Positions 35,820 through 45,772 of a stretch of 64,000 bases of DNA are shown here, piece by piece. Origin of the DNA: Mesorhizobium sp. (GTDB taxonomy: Bacteria; Pseudomonadota; Alphaproteobacteria; Rhizobiales; Rhizobiaceae). A program made the position numbers and the translations under genes. The DNA lies in the NCBI GenBank assembly GCA_027492275.1, contig JAPUFC010000065.1, forward strand, positions 124,001 to 188,000, in the 5' to 3' direction. The notes beneath the pieces are model-generated. The model had not been told where the DNA came from, did not search any database, and saw only the letters and a program-made list of their open reading frames with translations. Every line of letters begins with the position of its first letter. The first letter of the stretch is position 1.

Positions 35820-36421
35820 GCGTGCCGCCAAGGACTTCCGCCGGAGACCGGACAACGGGATTCATGACGGCGGGGCTGGCCGCCGCCGTCGGCCTGCTCG
35901 CCGTCCAGGCTCTCGTGCTGCACCTCATGGGCCGCATCTGGATCTGCGACTGCGGGTATGTGAAGCTGTGGCACGGCGTGGTCGTGAGTCCGGAGAACTC
36001 GCAACACCTGTCGGACTGGTACACGCCGTCGCACGTCATCCACGGCTTCCTGTTCTACCTGCTGGCTTGGCTGCTTTTCCCGAAAGTCTCGCTCGGCTGG
36101 CGGCTGGCCTTCGCCGTGCTGGTCGAGGGCGCATGGGAAATCGTCGAGAACAGCGACTTCATCATCAACCGCTACCGCGAGAGCACCATCTCGCTCGACT
36201 ATTTCGGCGACTCCATCGTCAACTCCGTCGCCGACACGCTGTGGATGGCGCTGGGCTTTTTCTTGGCCGCCCGGCTTCCCATATGGATCATCATCCTCCT
36301 GGCGCTGGTCTTCGAGATCGGGACCGGCATCCTCATCCGGGACAATCTGACGCTCAACGTGATCATGCTGCTGCATCCGTTCGAGTTCATCAGGCAGTGG
36401 CAAAACGGGTTGTCGTCATGA
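35816..36421 (+). CDS. DUF2585 (UPF0314) membrane protein
   Basis: A 201-residue inner-membrane protein with about five TM segments. [38 protein letters not shown] and [20 protein letters not shown] are the conserved signature of UPF0314, which always occurs near hslU in Rhizobiales. Several conserved His, Glu and Trp residues face the membrane edge, which might mean a metal site, but no function is known. The stop overlaps the hslU start by 4 bases. Confidence 0.93.
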   Translation: MSVPPRTSAGDRTTGFMTAGLAAAVGLLAVQALVLHLMGRIWICDCGYVKLWHGVVVSPENSQHLSDWYTPSHVIHGFLFYLLAWLLFPKVSLGWRLAFAVLVEGAWEIVENSDFIINRYRESTISLDYFGDSIVNSVADTLWMALGFFLAARLPIWIIILLALVFEIGTGILIRDNLTLNVIMLLHPFEFIRQWQNGLSS

Positions 36422-37728
36422 GTAACTTTTCCCCCCGCGAGATCGTTTCCGAGCTCGACCGCTACATCATCGGCCAGAAGGACGCCAAGCGCGCCGTGGC
36501 CATCGCGCTGCGCAACCGCTGGCGGCGCCAGCAGCTCGAAGGCGACATGCGCGAGGAGGTGATGCCGAAGAACATCCTGATGATCGGGCCGACCGGCGTC
36601 GGCAAGACCGAGATATCGCGCCGCCTGGCCAAGCTCGCCGGCGCGCCCTTCATCAAGGTGGAAGCCACGAAGTTCACCGAGGTCGGCTATGTCGGCCGCG
36701 ACGTCGAGCAGATCGTGCGCGACCTGGTCGAAGCCGCCATCGGCCTGACGCGCGAGAAGATGCGCGAGGACGTCAAGGCGCGCGCGCATCTCAACGCCGA
36801 GGAGCGCGTGCTGGAGGCGCTGGTGGGCAAGACCGCGTCTCCCGCGACCCGGGACAGTTTCCGCAGGAAGCTGCGCGACGGCGAGCTGGATGACAAGGAG
36901 ATCGAGGTGGAAGTCGCCGATACCGGCTCGGGCGGCATGCCGAACTTCGAGATCCCCGGCATGCCGGGCGGCGTCGGCATGATCAACCTGTCGGACATGA
37001 TGCAGAAGGCGATGGGCGGCAAGCGCACCAAGATGCGCAAGACGACCGTCAAGGAGTCCTACGGGCTGCTGATCAACGACGAATCCGACAAGCTGCTCGA
37101 CCAGGACGAGGTGGTCCGCAAAGCGCTGGAATCGGCAGAGAACGACGGCATCGTCTTCATCGACGAGATCGACAAGGTGGCCGTCCGCCAGGACGGCATC
37201 TCGGGCGGTCCCTCGCGCGAGGGCGTGCAGCGCGATCTGCTGCCGCTGGTCGAGGGCACAACCGTGGCTACGAAGTACGGGCCGATCAAGACCGATCACA
37301 TCCTGTTCATCGCATCGGGCGCGTTCCACGTCGCCAAGCCGTCCGACCTGCTGCCCGAGCTGCAGGGCCGCCTGCCGATCCGCGTCGAGCTGCGCGCGCT
37401 GGAAAAGGAGGACTTCGTCCGCATCCTGACGGAAACCGAGGCCAGCCTGATCAAGCAGTATGTCGCGCTGATGGGGACCGAGGGCGTGGCGCTGGATTTC
37501 ACGCCGGACGCCATCGACGCCCTGGCCGGGATCGCGGTGGACCTCAACGCGACGGTGGAGAACATCGGCGCGCGGCGGCTCCAGACCGTCATGGAGCGCG
37601 TGCTGGACGACATCTCCTACGATGCGCCCGACCGTAACGGCACGGCCGTGACGATCGACGCGGCCTATGTGCAGAAGCATGTCGGCGATCTGTCGCGGAA
37701 CACAGATTTGTCGCGATTCATCCTTTAG
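36418..37728 (+). CDS. hslU: ATP-dependent protease ATPase subunit HslU
   Basis: A 436-residue AAA+ unfoldase. [20 protein letters not shown] is the N-domain; Walker [18 protein letters not shown]; pore motif [10 protein letters not shown]-domain about 110-240; Walker [12 protein letters not shown]; sensor [10 protein letters not shown]-type ([11 protein letters not shown]) and the C-terminal [19 protein letters not shown] and SRFIL tail that docks into HslV. Complete and normal. Confidence 0.99.
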   Translation: MSNFSPREIVSELDRYIIGQKDAKRAVAIALRNRWRRQQLEGDMREEVMPKNILMIGPTGVGKTEISRRLAKLAGAPFIKVEATKFTEVGYVGRDVEQIVRDLVEAAIGLTREKMREDVKARAHLNAEERVLEALVGKTASPATRDSFRRKLRDGELDDKEIEVEVADTGSGGMPNFEIPGMPGGVGMINLSDMMQKAMGGKRTKMRKTTVKESYGLLINDESDKLLDQDEVVRKALESAENDGIVFIDEIDKVAVRQDGISGGPSREGVQRDLLPLVEGTTVATKYGPIKTDHILFIASGAFHVAKPSDLLPELQGRLPIRVELRALEKEDFVRILTETEASLIKQYVALMGTEGVALDFTPDAIDALAGIAVDLNATVENIGARRLQTVMERVLDDISYDAPDRNGTAVTIDAAYVQKHVGDLSRNTDLSRFIL

Positions 37729-37864
37729 TCCGGTATCGGGTAAACGGCTCGGAAAGGTGTGGCCGAAAGGAAGCAGTTCGGCCATTCCTTCCCCTGCCGG
37801 GCGGCGGGCTTCTCGACTCGGCAAGGCAGTTTGCCTAGTTAGTGCGGCCTGGGGTTGCAGGCAG

Positions 37865-38833
37865 ATGCGGCGGCGATTGAAATCCATCCTGATTGTGGCA
37901 TGCGCGGCGTTCCTTTCGGCGGGGATGCCTTCCCGCGCCGAGACGCCCGTGCCGCCCGGCAACCGCTCCGCCGAGCAGCCGGACGTGCCCGGAGCCTCGT
38001 CGCGGCGCACCCAGGCGCTGAGGACGACCTACGAGGCGAAGTACCGCAAGGTCTACGCGCTGCTGAAGAACGACACGGCGCTGCGGCGCAAGATCGGCGA
38101 GACCGGGCGCGCCTACGGCATCGACCCGATGCACATCGTCGGCGCCATCGTCGGGGAGCACACCTACAATGTCGACGCCTACGACCGGCTTCAGACCTAT
38201 TACGTGAAGGCCGCCGCCTATCTGCGCAGCAGCCTCTCCTTCAGCTACAACGGCGAGGACGTGTCGGATTTCGTCAGACGCCCGCAATTTTCCGCCTGCG
38301 CGTCGATGCGCGACAGCTACGATCTATGGACCTGCCGCGAGACCGTCTGGAACAAGGATTTCCGGGGGCAGACGGTCGGCGGCGCGCGCTACCCCGACAA
38401 CCGGTTCAGCGCGGTGTTCTTCCAGCCGCTCTATGCCGGCCAGACCTTCGGGCTCGGGCAGCTCAACCCGCTGACGGCGCTGCAGGTCGGCGACATCGTG
38501 CACGACGTTTCGGGCCTGCCGCGGCTCGACGCCGCGCGGCCCAACGACGTCTACGAGACGATCATGGACCCCGACCTGACGCTGGCCTACGTGGCGGCGA
38601 CGCTGAAGAAATCCATCGAGGCCTATCGCGACATTGCGGGCTTCGACATCTCGCGCAATCCCGGCGTGACGGCCACCCTGTACAATCTCGGCAACCCGGA
38701 GGCGCGGGCCCGGGCGCTGAAGGCGGAAAACCAGAAGTTGCGGGCAAGCGGCCAGCCCGAGCGCCTGCCGCAGGAGAATTATTACGGCTGGCTGGTCAAC
38801 GACAAGCTGCCGGAGCTCGAGGCGCTGTTCTAG
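37865..38833 (+). CDS. DUF1402 exported protein, lytic-transglycosylase-like
   Basis: A 322-residue protein with a signal peptide (RRRLKSILIVACAAFLSAGMPSRA). The mature part has IDPMHIVGAIVGEHTYNVDAYDRLQTYYVKA, FGLGQLNPLTALQ and LAYVAATLKKSIEAYRDIAGFDI: the E-H-T after a hydrophobic helix and the GLGQLNP block resemble SLT lytic transglycosylases, although family DUF1402 has no established function. The location after hslU is common in rhizobia. Another long frame over the same bases (37,855-38,838) is a shadow. Confidence 0.88.
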   Translation: MRRRLKSILIVACAAFLSAGMPSRAETPVPPGNRSAEQPDVPGASSRRTQALRTTYEAKYRKVYALLKNDTALRRKIGETGRAYGIDPMHIVGAIVGEHTYNVDAYDRLQTYYVKAAAYLRSSLSFSYNGEDVSDFVRRPQFSACASMRDSYDLWTCRETVWNKDFRGQTVGGARYPDNRFSAVFFQPLYAGQTFGLGQLNPLTALQVGDIVHDVSGLPRLDAARPNDVYETIMDPDLTLAYVAATLKKSIEAYRDIAGFDISRNPGVTATLYNLGNPEARARALKAENQKLRASGQPERLPQENYYGWLVNDKLPELEALF

Positions 38834-38836
38834 TCT

Positions 38837-38940
38837 AGAGCGGCTCTTGTTTTCACGGAATCAGTAGAACCGCTCTATCTCTTTGTTTTAGCCGCATTTC
38901 CGGACGCAAAACCGCTTCGCACTTTTGCTGGAAATGCTCT
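38837..38940. repeat. Rhizobial intergenic palindromic repeat
   Basis: AGAGCGG (38,837-38,843) pairs with CCGCTCT (38,870-38,876), followed by a TATCTCTTTGTTTTAGCCGC stretch and AAAACCGCTTCGCACTTTTG, ending GAAATGCTCT. This arrangement (AGAGCATTTCC on the reverse strand to AGAGCGGTTC) is a repeat I know from many intergenic regions of Mesorhizobium and relatives. It reaches into the stop codon of the XRE gene at 38,939. Only one copy is in the window. Confidence 0.75.
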
Positions 38941-39319
38941 AGCGGGCGCTGGCCTTGCGTGCGTGGCGGCGTTTGCGCAGCCGCGCGATCAGCGCCGCGA
39001 TCTCCTTGTCGTCCAGTTCGCCGATGCGCTCCGCCAGCAGGTTGGCGAGTTCCGTCGCCGCCGGCGACAGGCCGGACGTGTCGACGACGGCCCGCGGCCG
39101 CGAGACGCCGGCCAACCGGACCAGATCCTCCGCGTCGTCCCAGATGATGTTGAAATAGCCGATGATCTTCTGCAGCATCGCCCAGTTGGGCACGCCGCGC
39201 CGTCCATGCTCCAGCGCGGAGAGGTAGGCCGCGCTGACGCCCAGCGCCCCGGCCATCTCCTTCTGCGTCACACCGCGCTGGTCGCGCAGGGCCCGCAGCC
39301 TTTCGCCGAAGGGCGTCAC
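38939..39319 (-). CDS. XRE-family regulator
   Basis: A 126-residue protein from a GTG start (MTPFGERLRALRDQRGVTQK). The HTH is EMAGALGVSAAYLSALEHGRRG, followed by WAMLQKIIGYFNIIWDDAEDLVRLAG, a longer fourth and fifth helix seen in a chromosomal rhizobial subfamily of XRE regulators. The C-terminus is basic. Its start overlaps the end of the Smr gene by 4 bases, so it is in the leftward operon mltA-smr-xre. Confidence 0.92.
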   Translation of the reverse strand: MTPFGERLRALRDQRGVTQKEMAGALGVSAAYLSALEHGRRGVPNWAMLQKIIGYFNIIWDDAEDLVRLAGVSRPRAVVDTSGLSPAATELANLLAERIGELDDKEIAALIARLRKRRHARKASAR

Positions 39320-39852
39320 GCCGGACGATCCCTGCGGCGCAGCCGCACGTACAGCGCCCCGGAGCCGCCGTGGCCCCGCGCCGCGTGATCGTATCCCGAG
39401 ACGAAGGGACGGAAGAGCGGCGTCGTCAGCCAGGCCGGCACGGCGCGGCGCAGGATGCCCTCCCCGCCCGAGCCCGAGCCCTTTCCTGTGATGACCAGCA
39501 CATAGCGCACGCCGCCGGCATGGGCGCGCTGGAGGAAGGAGAGCAGCAGCCCGTGCGCCTCGCCCTGCGTCATGCCGTGCAGGTCCACGCGGCCCTCGAT
39601 CGGCAGTTTTTCGCGGGTCAGCTTCGTCAGCGTCTGGCGATCGAGGGAGTGGCCGACGCGCTGCTGCCTGACCGGGGTTGCGACGGCGGGCGCGGGCGTC
39701 GGGTTCGCGGGAGCAGGATCCGGAGCCGCCGGAGCGCTCTGCAAGGGCGGCTCGGGCGCGGTCTTTCCGCGCAAGGGCGTGGCGGTGCGGGCGACAAGCG
39801 TCCACAGCACGCGCTCTTCCTCGTCCAGCGTCCTTTTTCCCGGCCTGCTCAT
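39316..39852 (-). CDS. Smr/MutS2-domain protein
   Basis: A 178-residue protein. The C-terminal half is an Smr domain: IEGRVDLHGMTQGEAHGLLLSFL (D-L-H-G-x-x) and VLVITGKGSGSGGEGILRRAVPAWL, with a following HGGSGALYVRLRR. Smr domains are small nucleases, in some cases acting on RNA or DNA branches. The N-terminal half is proline- and alanine-rich and probably disordered. It overlaps mltA by 4 bases. Confidence 0.93.
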   Translation of the reverse strand: MSRPGKRTLDEEERVLWTLVARTATPLRGKTAPEPPLQSAPAAPDPAPANPTPAPAVATPVRQQRVGHSLDRQTLTKLTREKLPIEGRVDLHGMTQGEAHGLLLSFLQRAHAGGVRYVLVITGKGSGSGGEGILRRAVPAWLTTPLFRPFVSGYDHAARGHGGSGALYVRLRRRDRPA

Positions 39853-40964
39853 GCGGCAGGATTGGCACCGGCGAGCGGCTTGGGCAAGAGCGCGAAGAAG
39901 CGGGCCGCGTGGCGGACGACGCCGGCGATCCCGCCGGCCGCTTCGCCGGAGCCGCAGAACAGGTCGCCCCGCGCCGGCCCGATGATCGCCGAGCCCGTGT
40001 CCTGCGCGATCATCAGCCGGCGGAAGGGCCTGCCGTCGAAGGCGGTCAGCGTGGGCGCGTCGATAAAGAAGGGCGTCGCGAAGGTGTGCAGCAGGCGGTC
40101 AACCGCGAGCGAGCGGCCGGGCGTGAGCGGTACCTTCGCGGCCGCGACGGGCCCGAGCGCCGGGTCGTCCACCGGCGCCTCGCGGAAGAAGATGTAGGAC
40201 CGGTTGCGCCACAGGATCTCGTCCACCCGCGCGGGATTGTTTTTGAGCCAGGCGCGGATGGACTGCATCGTCACGTCGGCCAGCGGGATTTCTCCACGCT
40301 CGGCAAGGACGCGGCCCGGGCCCGTGAAGCGCTGGCCGGACTTGGCGGCATAGGTGACGCGCCGCACCGAACCGTCCGGCATGCGCAGGCGCGCCGCGCC
40401 CTGAACGTGGATGAAGAAAGCATCCACCCTGTCCTCCAGCCAGGCGATCTCGAGGCCCCGGCCGGCCAGGGCGCCGCGCTCGATCGCCGCCCGGTCATGA
40501 TATTCGGCAAGGTCGCCGGACGCGCCGCGCCGCGCGAAGGCCAGATAGGGGTCGAGGCCGGCCGGCCTGTTCGCATCGTCGATATCGGCCAGGTCGGCCG
40601 GACGCGCCAGAAGCGGAACGGCGAAGCGCCGGGTCCGCACCGGCGAGGCGTCGACCTCCGGCTCGTAGAAGCCGGTGACGAAGCCGGCTTCCGCATCGTT
40701 GTCCGGCGTCACGAGAAACGGCCGGAAATGGTGCTCGAAGAACGCTCTTGCGCCGTTCCCGCCTTCGGGCGGGCTTTCCCGCGCATGGCTGAAAGCGGGT
40801 TCGAAAGCGGAGGCCTCCACGCCGAGCGCGCCGGTGCGGTAGGGCTTTTGCAGCGCACGAAAGGCGGACAGGCGAAACGTGGAGTAAGCCGCCGGGTGAT
40901 CGTCGGAGGCCCAGCCGGGAACGGCCTCGAAAGCGATGGGCCTGAAATGCGGCGCCGTCATCAT
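39849..40964 (-). CDS. mltA: Membrane-bound lytic murein transglycosylase A
   Basis: A 371-residue protein from MMTAPHFRPIAFEAVPGW. It has the MltA beta-barrel (GFYEPEVDASPVRTRRFAVPLLARP) and the 3D domain with the catalytic aspartate: LMIAQDTGSAIIGPARGD and LFCGSGEAAGGIAG. I see no signal peptide or lipobox at the start chosen, which is odd for a periplasmic enzyme. The upstream frame is open but does not offer a clear signal either. This lack is usual in the rhizobial members I recall. Confidence 0.93.
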   Translation of the reverse strand: MMTAPHFRPIAFEAVPGWASDDHPAAYSTFRLSAFRALQKPYRTGALGVEASAFEPAFSHARESPPEGGNGARAFFEHHFRPFLVTPDNDAEAGFVTGFYEPEVDASPVRTRRFAVPLLARPADLADIDDANRPAGLDPYLAFARRGASGDLAEYHDRAAIERGALAGRGLEIAWLEDRVDAFFIHVQGAARLRMPDGSVRRVTYAAKSGQRFTGPGRVLAERGEIPLADVTMQSIRAWLKNNPARVDEILWRNRSYIFFREAPVDDPALGPVAAAKVPLTPGRSLAVDRLLHTFATPFFIDAPTLTAFDGRPFRRLMIAQDTGSAIIGPARGDLFCGSGEAAGGIAGVVRHAARFFALLPKPLAGANPAA

Positions 40965-40993
40965 GCGGGTCGGCCGCGCCGGGGAAGAAAGAC

Positions 40994-41707
40994 CTACTCT
41001 TCCTCCTCGGTGGCGACGAGCTTCCAGTTCGGATCGCGCGAGCGGGTGTCGCGCGCGAAGGTCCACACGTCCTTGACCTCGGCGACCGTCTCCGGATCGC
41101 CGTCGATCACCTCGCCGGCCTTGTTTCTCGTGGCGGAGATCAGCTCGCTGACGATGCGCAGCGTGACATGCGCCTCGCCGCCCTTCATCTCGGCGCCGAC
41201 GATCTCGGCCCGGTCGATGCCGACAAAGGAGGACTGAATCTTCTCGGACTTGGCCTCGCGCTCCGTGATCGCCGCGACGAAGCCGTCGAACACCTCGCGC
41301 GACAGGAGGTTTTTCAGCGTCTTGCGGTCGCCGTCGGCATAGGCCAGCACGATCATCTCGTAGGCCATCTTGGCGCCGTCGACGAAGGTCTTCGGATCGA
41401 AGCTCGGATCGGCGTCCCTGATGGCGCGCATCCCCTTGTTCAGGTCGGTGCCGGGCTTGGCGGCGGCATCGATCGCCGCATAGGTCTCGTCGGCGACGTC
41501 CTCGCCCGGCTTCCTGCGCGGCAGCGCCACGACATTGTCGGAAGCCTTGCCCGCCTGCGCGTCCTTGTCGCGGGCGCGGCCGGCCGTGTAGGGATCGAAA
41601 GGCGGACGCTCGTGACCGGTCCGGCGGCCCAGCACGTTGCGGAGCTGGTAGAAGATCACCACCGCCGCCACCAGGAAAAATATCGTGCCGAAGTCGAAGA
41701 AACCCAT
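40994..41707 (-). CDS. Tim44/TimA-like inner-membrane protein
   Basis: A 237-residue protein. The N-terminal helix GFFDFGTIFFLVAAVVIFYQL anchors it in the membrane; a charged linker follows and then the Tim44-like domain (about 95-235): GMRAIRDADPSFDPKTFVDGAKMAYEMI, ADGDRKTLKNLLSREVFDGF, VWTFARDTRSRDPNWKLV. The alphaproteobacterial relative TimA is the probable ancestor of mitochondrial Tim44. It is divergent from fxsA and two genes from secB, a protein-export neighbourhood kept in Rhizobiales. Confidence 0.92.
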   Translation of the reverse strand: MGFFDFGTIFFLVAAVVIFYQLRNVLGRRTGHERPPFDPYTAGRARDKDAQAGKASDNVVALPRRKPGEDVADETYAAIDAAAKPGTDLNKGMRAIRDADPSFDPKTFVDGAKMAYEMIVLAYADGDRKTLKNLLSREVFDGFVAAITEREAKSEKIQSSFVGIDRAEIVGAEMKGGEAHVTLRIVSELISATRNKAGEVIDGDPETVAEVKDVWTFARDTRSRDPNWKLVATEEEE

Positions 41708-41864
41708 ATCTTCCGCCAATTGACCCGTCTCCGGCAGCCTCGCAGCGACCGGAACGCGGCGCCTCCGACTTGCATATAGAACGCCGGCGCGCATCATTCA
41801 AATCAAAGCATTGCGTTCTTAGATTAGCGTGAACGGCCAACCGACCGAAAGGATCACGCCGCCC

Positions 41865-42359
41865 GTGCGACTTCTTCCCCTCTTTTTCCTTCTCCTGCCG
41901 TTCATCGAGATCGCCGGCTTCGTGCTGGTCGGCAAGGCGATCGGCGTGCTGCCGACGCTCGGCCTGGTTCTCGCCTCGGCCGTGATCGGCGTCCTGCTGC
42001 TGCGCGCGCAGGGGCTGGGCGCGCTCGCCCGCGCGCGGGCCGAGATCGAGGCGGACGGCGATCCCGGCCGCCAGATCGCGCATGGCGCGATGATCGTGGT
42101 GGCCGCGATCCTGCTGATCATTCCGGGCTTCTTCACCGACCTCATCGGACTGCTCCTGTTCCTGCCGCCGGTGCGCGACCTCGCTTGGCGGCGGCTGCGG
42201 GGCCGCGTCTTCGTGGCCGGCGGCTTCAGGCCGGGCTCCGGCGGCGCGGCGCGGCGCGGCCGGACCATCGACCTGGACGAGGACGACTTCTCCCGCGAGC
42301 ATGCGAACAGCGACAAGCCCAGGGGTCCCTCGCCCTGGAAGCAGATCGACCACGACTGA
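41865..42359 (+). CDS. fxsA: FxsA-family membrane protein
   Basis: About 164 residues from the GTG giving MRLLPLFFLLLPFIEIAGFV, which fits the family start; a GTG 36 bases upstream is an alternative. Membrane segments PLFFLLLPFIEIAGFVLVG, LPTLGLVLASAVIGVLLLR and IVVAAILLIIPGFFTDLIGL are followed by a cytoplasmic tail. E. coli FxsA relieves exclusion of phage T7 by the F plasmid when overproduced; its normal role is unknown. Confidence 0.9.
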   Translation: MRLLPLFFLLLPFIEIAGFVLVGKAIGVLPTLGLVLASAVIGVLLLRAQGLGALARARAEIEADGDPGRQIAHGAMIVVAAILLIIPGFFTDLIGLLLFLPPVRDLAWRRLRGRVFVAGGFRPGSGGAARRGRTIDLDEDDFSREHANSDKPRGPSPWKQIDHD

Positions 42360-42444
42360 TCCCCAACTTGTCTTGACATGGCTGCCATGATAGCCAACGC
42401 CGCGATTTCATAGGCCGCGCGCGGCCGAGACGAGAGGACGGCTG

Positions 42445-42939
42445 ATGGCCACCGAGACCAGCAACAACGCCGGAGCGGCGAACGGCGACGCTTCGCGCCC
42501 GAGGCTCAACGTGCTTGCGCAATATGTGAAGGACCTGTCCTTCGAGAGCCCCGGCGCACCGGCCTCGCTGCGTGGCCGCGACAAGGCCCCGAGCATCAAC
42601 ATCAATGTGAACGTCAACGCCAACCCGCTCTCGGAAAAGGAATACGACGTCAACCTGACGCTGTCGGCCAAGGCCTCCTTCGACAAGGACGTGCTGTTCA
42701 ACGTCGAGCTGGTCTATGGCGGCGTGTTCCACATCGACGGTTTCCAGCAGGAGCACATGCTGCCGATCCTGTTCATCGAGTGCCCCCGGCTGCTGTTCCC
42801 CTTCGCGCGGCAGATCATCTCGGACGCCACGCGCAATGGCGGCTTCCCGCCGCTGATGCTCGATCCGATCGATTTCGCGCAGATGTTCCAGCAGAAGCTG
42901 GCCGAGGAACAGGCGCGCGCCAACGTCCAGGTGAGCTGA
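42445..42939 (+). CDS. secB: Protein-export chaperone SecB
   Basis: A 164-residue tetrameric chaperone that keeps preproteins unfolded and passes them to Sec[19 protein letters not shown] is the conserved N-terminal strand; then [59 protein letters not shown] and the C-terminal [14 protein letters not shown]. Complete and typical for Alphaproteobacteria. Confidence 0.98.
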   Translation: MATETSNNAGAANGDASRPRLNVLAQYVKDLSFESPGAPASLRGRDKAPSININVNVNANPLSEKEYDVNLTLSAKASFDKDVLFNVELVYGGVFHIDGFQQEHMLPILFIECPRLLFPFARQIISDATRNGGFPPLMLDPIDFAQMFQQKLAEEQARANVQVS

Positions 42940-42943
42940 GCCG

Positions 42944-43657
42944 TCAGCCCTGCGGCTGAAGCAGCTTCTTCCAGATCGCCTTGTCGCCGAGGCCGGCGAC
43001 GAGGCCGGCATGGGCGGCCAGCTCCGCCTCGCTGAGGCGCGGCGGCAGGGGAGACGGCCGCGCCACGATGACGGTCTCGATCATGACCGCCTCCACCTCC
43101 GTGCCGGTCACGCTGGCGACGACGGCCTCGAAGCCCAGCGCCGCCTGCTTGCCGCCGACCAGCTCGACATAGACCTCTGCCAGCAGCTCGGAGTCGAGCA
43201 GGGCGCCGTGCTTGGTGCGCCGGCCGTTGTCGATGCCGTAGCGGCGGCACAGCGCGTCGAGCGAGTTCGGCCCCATCGGATGCTTGCGCCGCGCCAGCGC
43301 CAGCGTGTCGACGACGCGCGCCGTCTCGATCGCCGGATAACCGATGCGCGCCAGCTCGGCGTTGATGAAGGCGATGTCGAAGCCGGCATTGTGGGCGACG
43401 AGGTCCGCGCCTTCGATGAAGGCGAGGAAGTCTTCGGCGATCTGGGGAAAGGCCGGCTTGTCGGCCAGCCGCGCGGCGTCGATGCCGTGCACCGCCAGCG
43501 CCTCGGCGTGGATCTCGCGCCCCTGCGGATTGATGTAGTGATGGAAGGTGCGGCCGGTCGGGAAACGGTTGACCATCTCCACGCCGCCGATCTCGATGAC
43601 GCGGTCCTCGCGCGAATCTAGGCCGGTCGTTTCCGTGTCGAAGACGATCTCACGCAT
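42944..43657 (-). CDS. dnaQ: DNA polymerase III epsilon subunit (proofreading exonuclease)
   Basis: A 237-residue DEDDh exonuclease. ExoI is FDTETTGL (Asp7, Glu9), ExoII is ADLVAHNAGFDIAF and ExoIII is TKHGALLDSELLAEVY with the catalytic histidine. The C-terminal 55 residues are the polymerase-binding tail. It converges on secB with only 4 bases between the stop codons; CAGCCCTGCGGCTG there may act as a small shared hairpin. Confidence 0.97.
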   Translation of the reverse strand: MREIVFDTETTGLDSREDRVIEIGGVEMVNRFPTGRTFHHYINPQGREIHAEALAVHGIDAARLADKPAFPQIAEDFLAFIEGADLVAHNAGFDIAFINAELARIGYPAIETARVVDTLALARRKHPMGPNSLDALCRRYGIDNGRRTKHGALLDSELLAEVYVELVGGKQAALGFEAVVASVTGTEVEAVMIETVIVARPSPLPPRLSEAELAAHAGLVAGLGDKAIWKKLLQPQG

Positions 43658-43705
43658 CGAATCAAGCTCTCCTGCCGCCGAGGATGGTCCTTCGCCGACC
43701 GGCCT

Positions 43706-44317
43706 TCAAGGCCGGTGGGGCGCGGCTTCGGCCTTATCCCCGGTCAGCGCGGCGATCAGCTTCGCCACCTCGCGCCGGGCATGGTCGAGACCGAGCCCCG
43801 TATCGATGACGAAATCCGCCTGCCGGCGCTTGTCCGCGTCGGGGATCTGGCGCGACAGGATGGCCTCGAGCTTGTCGGCGGTCATGCCCGGCCGCTCCAG
43901 CACCCGCTCGCGCTGGATCTGCGGCGACGCCGTCACCACGACGATCCTGTCGACGCGGCCGCGGCCGCCGGTCTCGAACAGCAGCGGGACGTCCAGCACC
44001 ACCAGCGGCGCGCCGGCCGCGCGATGCCGGGCCAGGAATGCGTCGGAATCGGCCTTGGCAAGCGGATGGACGATGGATTCCAGACGGGCCAGCGCCGCCT
44101 TGTCGCCCAGCACCCGCCTGGAAAGGCGCTCGCGGTCGACCTTTCCATCCGCCGTGGTGCCCGGAAAGGCCGCCTCCACCAGCGGCACGGCGGCGCCGGC
44201 GTAGAGGCGATGGACGGCGGCGTCCGAATCGTGGACCGGCACGCCCGCCTCCTCGAACAGCTTCGCCGTCGTCGACTTGCCCATGCCGATCGACCCGGTG
44301 AGGCCGAGGACGATCAT
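43706..44317 (-). CDS. coaE: Dephospho-CoA kinase
   Basis: A 203-residue kinase for the last step of CoA synthesis. [21 protein letters not shown] holds the P-loop; [29 protein letters not shown] and [16 protein letters not shown] are the family blocks. The start overlaps the aroE stop by 4 bases. The gene end is covered by ACCGGCCTT/AAGGCCGGT (43,698-43,716), a hairpin without a T-run. Confidence 0.97.
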   Translation of the reverse strand: MIVLGLTGSIGMGKSTTAKLFEEAGVPVHDSDAAVHRLYAGAAVPLVEAAFPGTTADGKVDRERLSRRVLGDKAALARLESIVHPLAKADSDAFLARHRAAGAPLVVLDVPLLFETGGRGRVDRIVVVTASPQIQRERVLERPGMTADKLEAILSRQIPDADKRRQADFVIDTGLGLDHARREVAKLIAALTGDKAEAAPHRP

Positions 44318-45144
44318 GCGTGGCCCTCGATGTCGGCGACGATGAGCTGGCGCAGCTCGGGCGTCACCGCCGGCCTGCGGCCGAACCAGCGCTCGAAGCC
44401 GGGCACGGCCTGGTGCAGGAGCATGCCGAGCCCGTCCACCGTTCGCAGTCCCCTGCCCCTGGCTGCCGCCAGCAACGGCGTCTCCAGCGGCACGTAGACG
44501 ATGTCCGTGACCAGGGCGCCGGAGGCGATCCGATCCGGATCGAGCGGCAGGGCATGGTCCCTGTCCATGCCGAGCGAGGTGGTGTTGACGACGAGGCCGA
44601 CATCGCCCGCCAGTTCATCGGTCGCCGCCAGCGCATGCGCCGATATGCCCGCGCCGAAGCGTTCCGCAAGCTCGCGCGCGCGCTCCACCGTACGGTTGAC
44701 GAGGCGGATGTCGCCGAAGCCGCGCGATCTCAGCGCCTGGAGCACGGCCCGCGACGCGCCGCCGGCCCCGATGACCAGCGCCGAGCCTGCCCTGTCCCAG
44801 CCGGCGGCGCGGTCGTCCAGATTGGCGGCGAAACCCTTGGCATCGGTGTTGCCGCCGTGAAGACGCCCGTCCTCGAACCACAGCGTGTTGACCGCGCCGA
44901 TCATCTCGGCCGCCTCGTCGCGGCGCGACACGGCGGCGAACGCGGCCTCCTTGTGCGGGATGGTGACGTTGCCGCCGGCGAAGCCCCTTTCCGCCAAGCC
45001 GGCCGCGAAGGCCGCGAAATCCGATGGCGCGACGTCGACGGCCTCGTAGCTTCCGTCGATGCCGTAGCGCGACAGCCAGTAGCCGTGAATCTTCGGCGAG
45101 CGTGAATGGGCGATGGGGTGCCCGCAGACGAAGGCCTTCCTCAT
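44314..45144 (-). CDS. aroE: Shikimate dehydrogenase
   Basis: A 276-residue NADPH-dependent enzyme of the aromatic amino-acid pathway. [15 protein letters not shown] binds shikimate, [12 protein letters not shown] has the catalytic lysine, GGNTDAKGF the paired Asp/Asn, and [15 protein letters not shown] the nucleotide loop with VNRTVERA. It lies between maf and coaE with overlaps or short gaps, all on the same strand. Confidence 0.97.
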   Translation of the reverse strand: MRKAFVCGHPIAHSRSPKIHGYWLSRYGIDGSYEAVDVAPSDFAAFAAGLAERGFAGGNVTIPHKEAAFAAVSRRDEAAEMIGAVNTLWFEDGRLHGGNTDAKGFAANLDDRAAGWDRAGSALVIGAGGASRAVLQALRSRGFGDIRLVNRTVERARELAERFGAGISAHALAATDELAGDVGLVVNTTSLGMDRDHALPLDPDRIASGALVTDIVYVPLETPLLAAARGRGLRTVDGLGMLLHQAVPGFERWFGRRPAVTPELRQLIVADIEGHA

Positions 45145-45148
45145 CGCC

Positions 45149-45748
45149 TCACCCGTCGATGGCCTTGAGGTCGCGCAGCGCGGCCAGCAGCGGCAGCAGC
45201 GGCAGGCCGACGATGGTGAAGAAATCGCCCTCGATCCGCTCGAAGAGCTGCACGCCTTCCCCCTCGATCTGGTACGCGCCGACGCTGGACAGCGCCCTGT
45301 CGCCGACACGCGCCAGATGGCGGCCGATGAAGGCGGGGTCGAGCCGGCGCATGGTCAGGCTGGCGACGCCGACATGCCGCCACAGCACCTCGCCGTCCCG
45401 CGCCAGCACCGCGGCGCTGTTCAGATGATGGGTGCGGCCCGACAAGGCCAGAAGCCGCCGACGCGCCGCTTCCATGTCGGCCGGCTTGTGCAGCACTTCG
45501 TCGCCCAGCGACAGGGTCTGGTCGCAACCGAGCACCAGCGCCCCCGGCCTTGTGTCGGAGACGTCGAGCGCCTTGGCCTCGGCCAGGATGGCGGCGATGT
45601 CCTCCGGCGAGACGCCGCTGCCTTCGACGGTCTTTTCCACGGCGCGCTCGTCGATGGACGCCGGCACGGCCTCGACCGTCAGCCCCGCATCGGTCAGCAT
45701 CTTCCTGCGGAACGGGCTCGCCGAGGCGAGTATGAGCGGTTGCTGCAT
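45149..45748 (-). CDS. maf: Maf-family nucleotide pyrophosphatase
   Basis: A 199-residue protein. The ATG at 45,748 is preferred over an upstream TTG because AGAAGGGA lies 7 bases before it. [49 protein letters not shown] and [19 protein letters not shown] are Maf motifs. The family hydrolyses non-canonical or modified nucleoside triphosphates (dTTP/UTP or 7-methyl-GTP types). Exact specificity is not clear by eye. Confidence 0.95.
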   Translation of the reverse strand: MQQPLILASASPFRRKMLTDAGLTVEAVPASIDERAVEKTVEGSGVSPEDIAAILAEAKALDVSDTRPGALVLGCDQTLSLGDEVLHKPADMEAARRRLLALSGRTHHLNSAAVLARDGEVLWRHVGVASLTMRRLDPAFIGRHLARVGDRALSSVGAYQIEGEGVQLFERIEGDFFTIVGLPLLPLLAALRDLKAIDG

Positions 45749-45772
45749 CTCCAAATCCCTTCTGGCAAAGGC

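Noticed and set aside
37855-38838. 327-residue frame over the DUF1402 gene
   Set aside because: Arg/Ala-rich shadow; the other frame has a signal peptide and conserved blocks.
43698-43716. ACCGGCCTT/AAGGCCGGT palindrome at the end of coaE as an intrinsic terminator
   Set aside because: No T-run on either side and it overlaps the coaE stop codon; left as a mention only.
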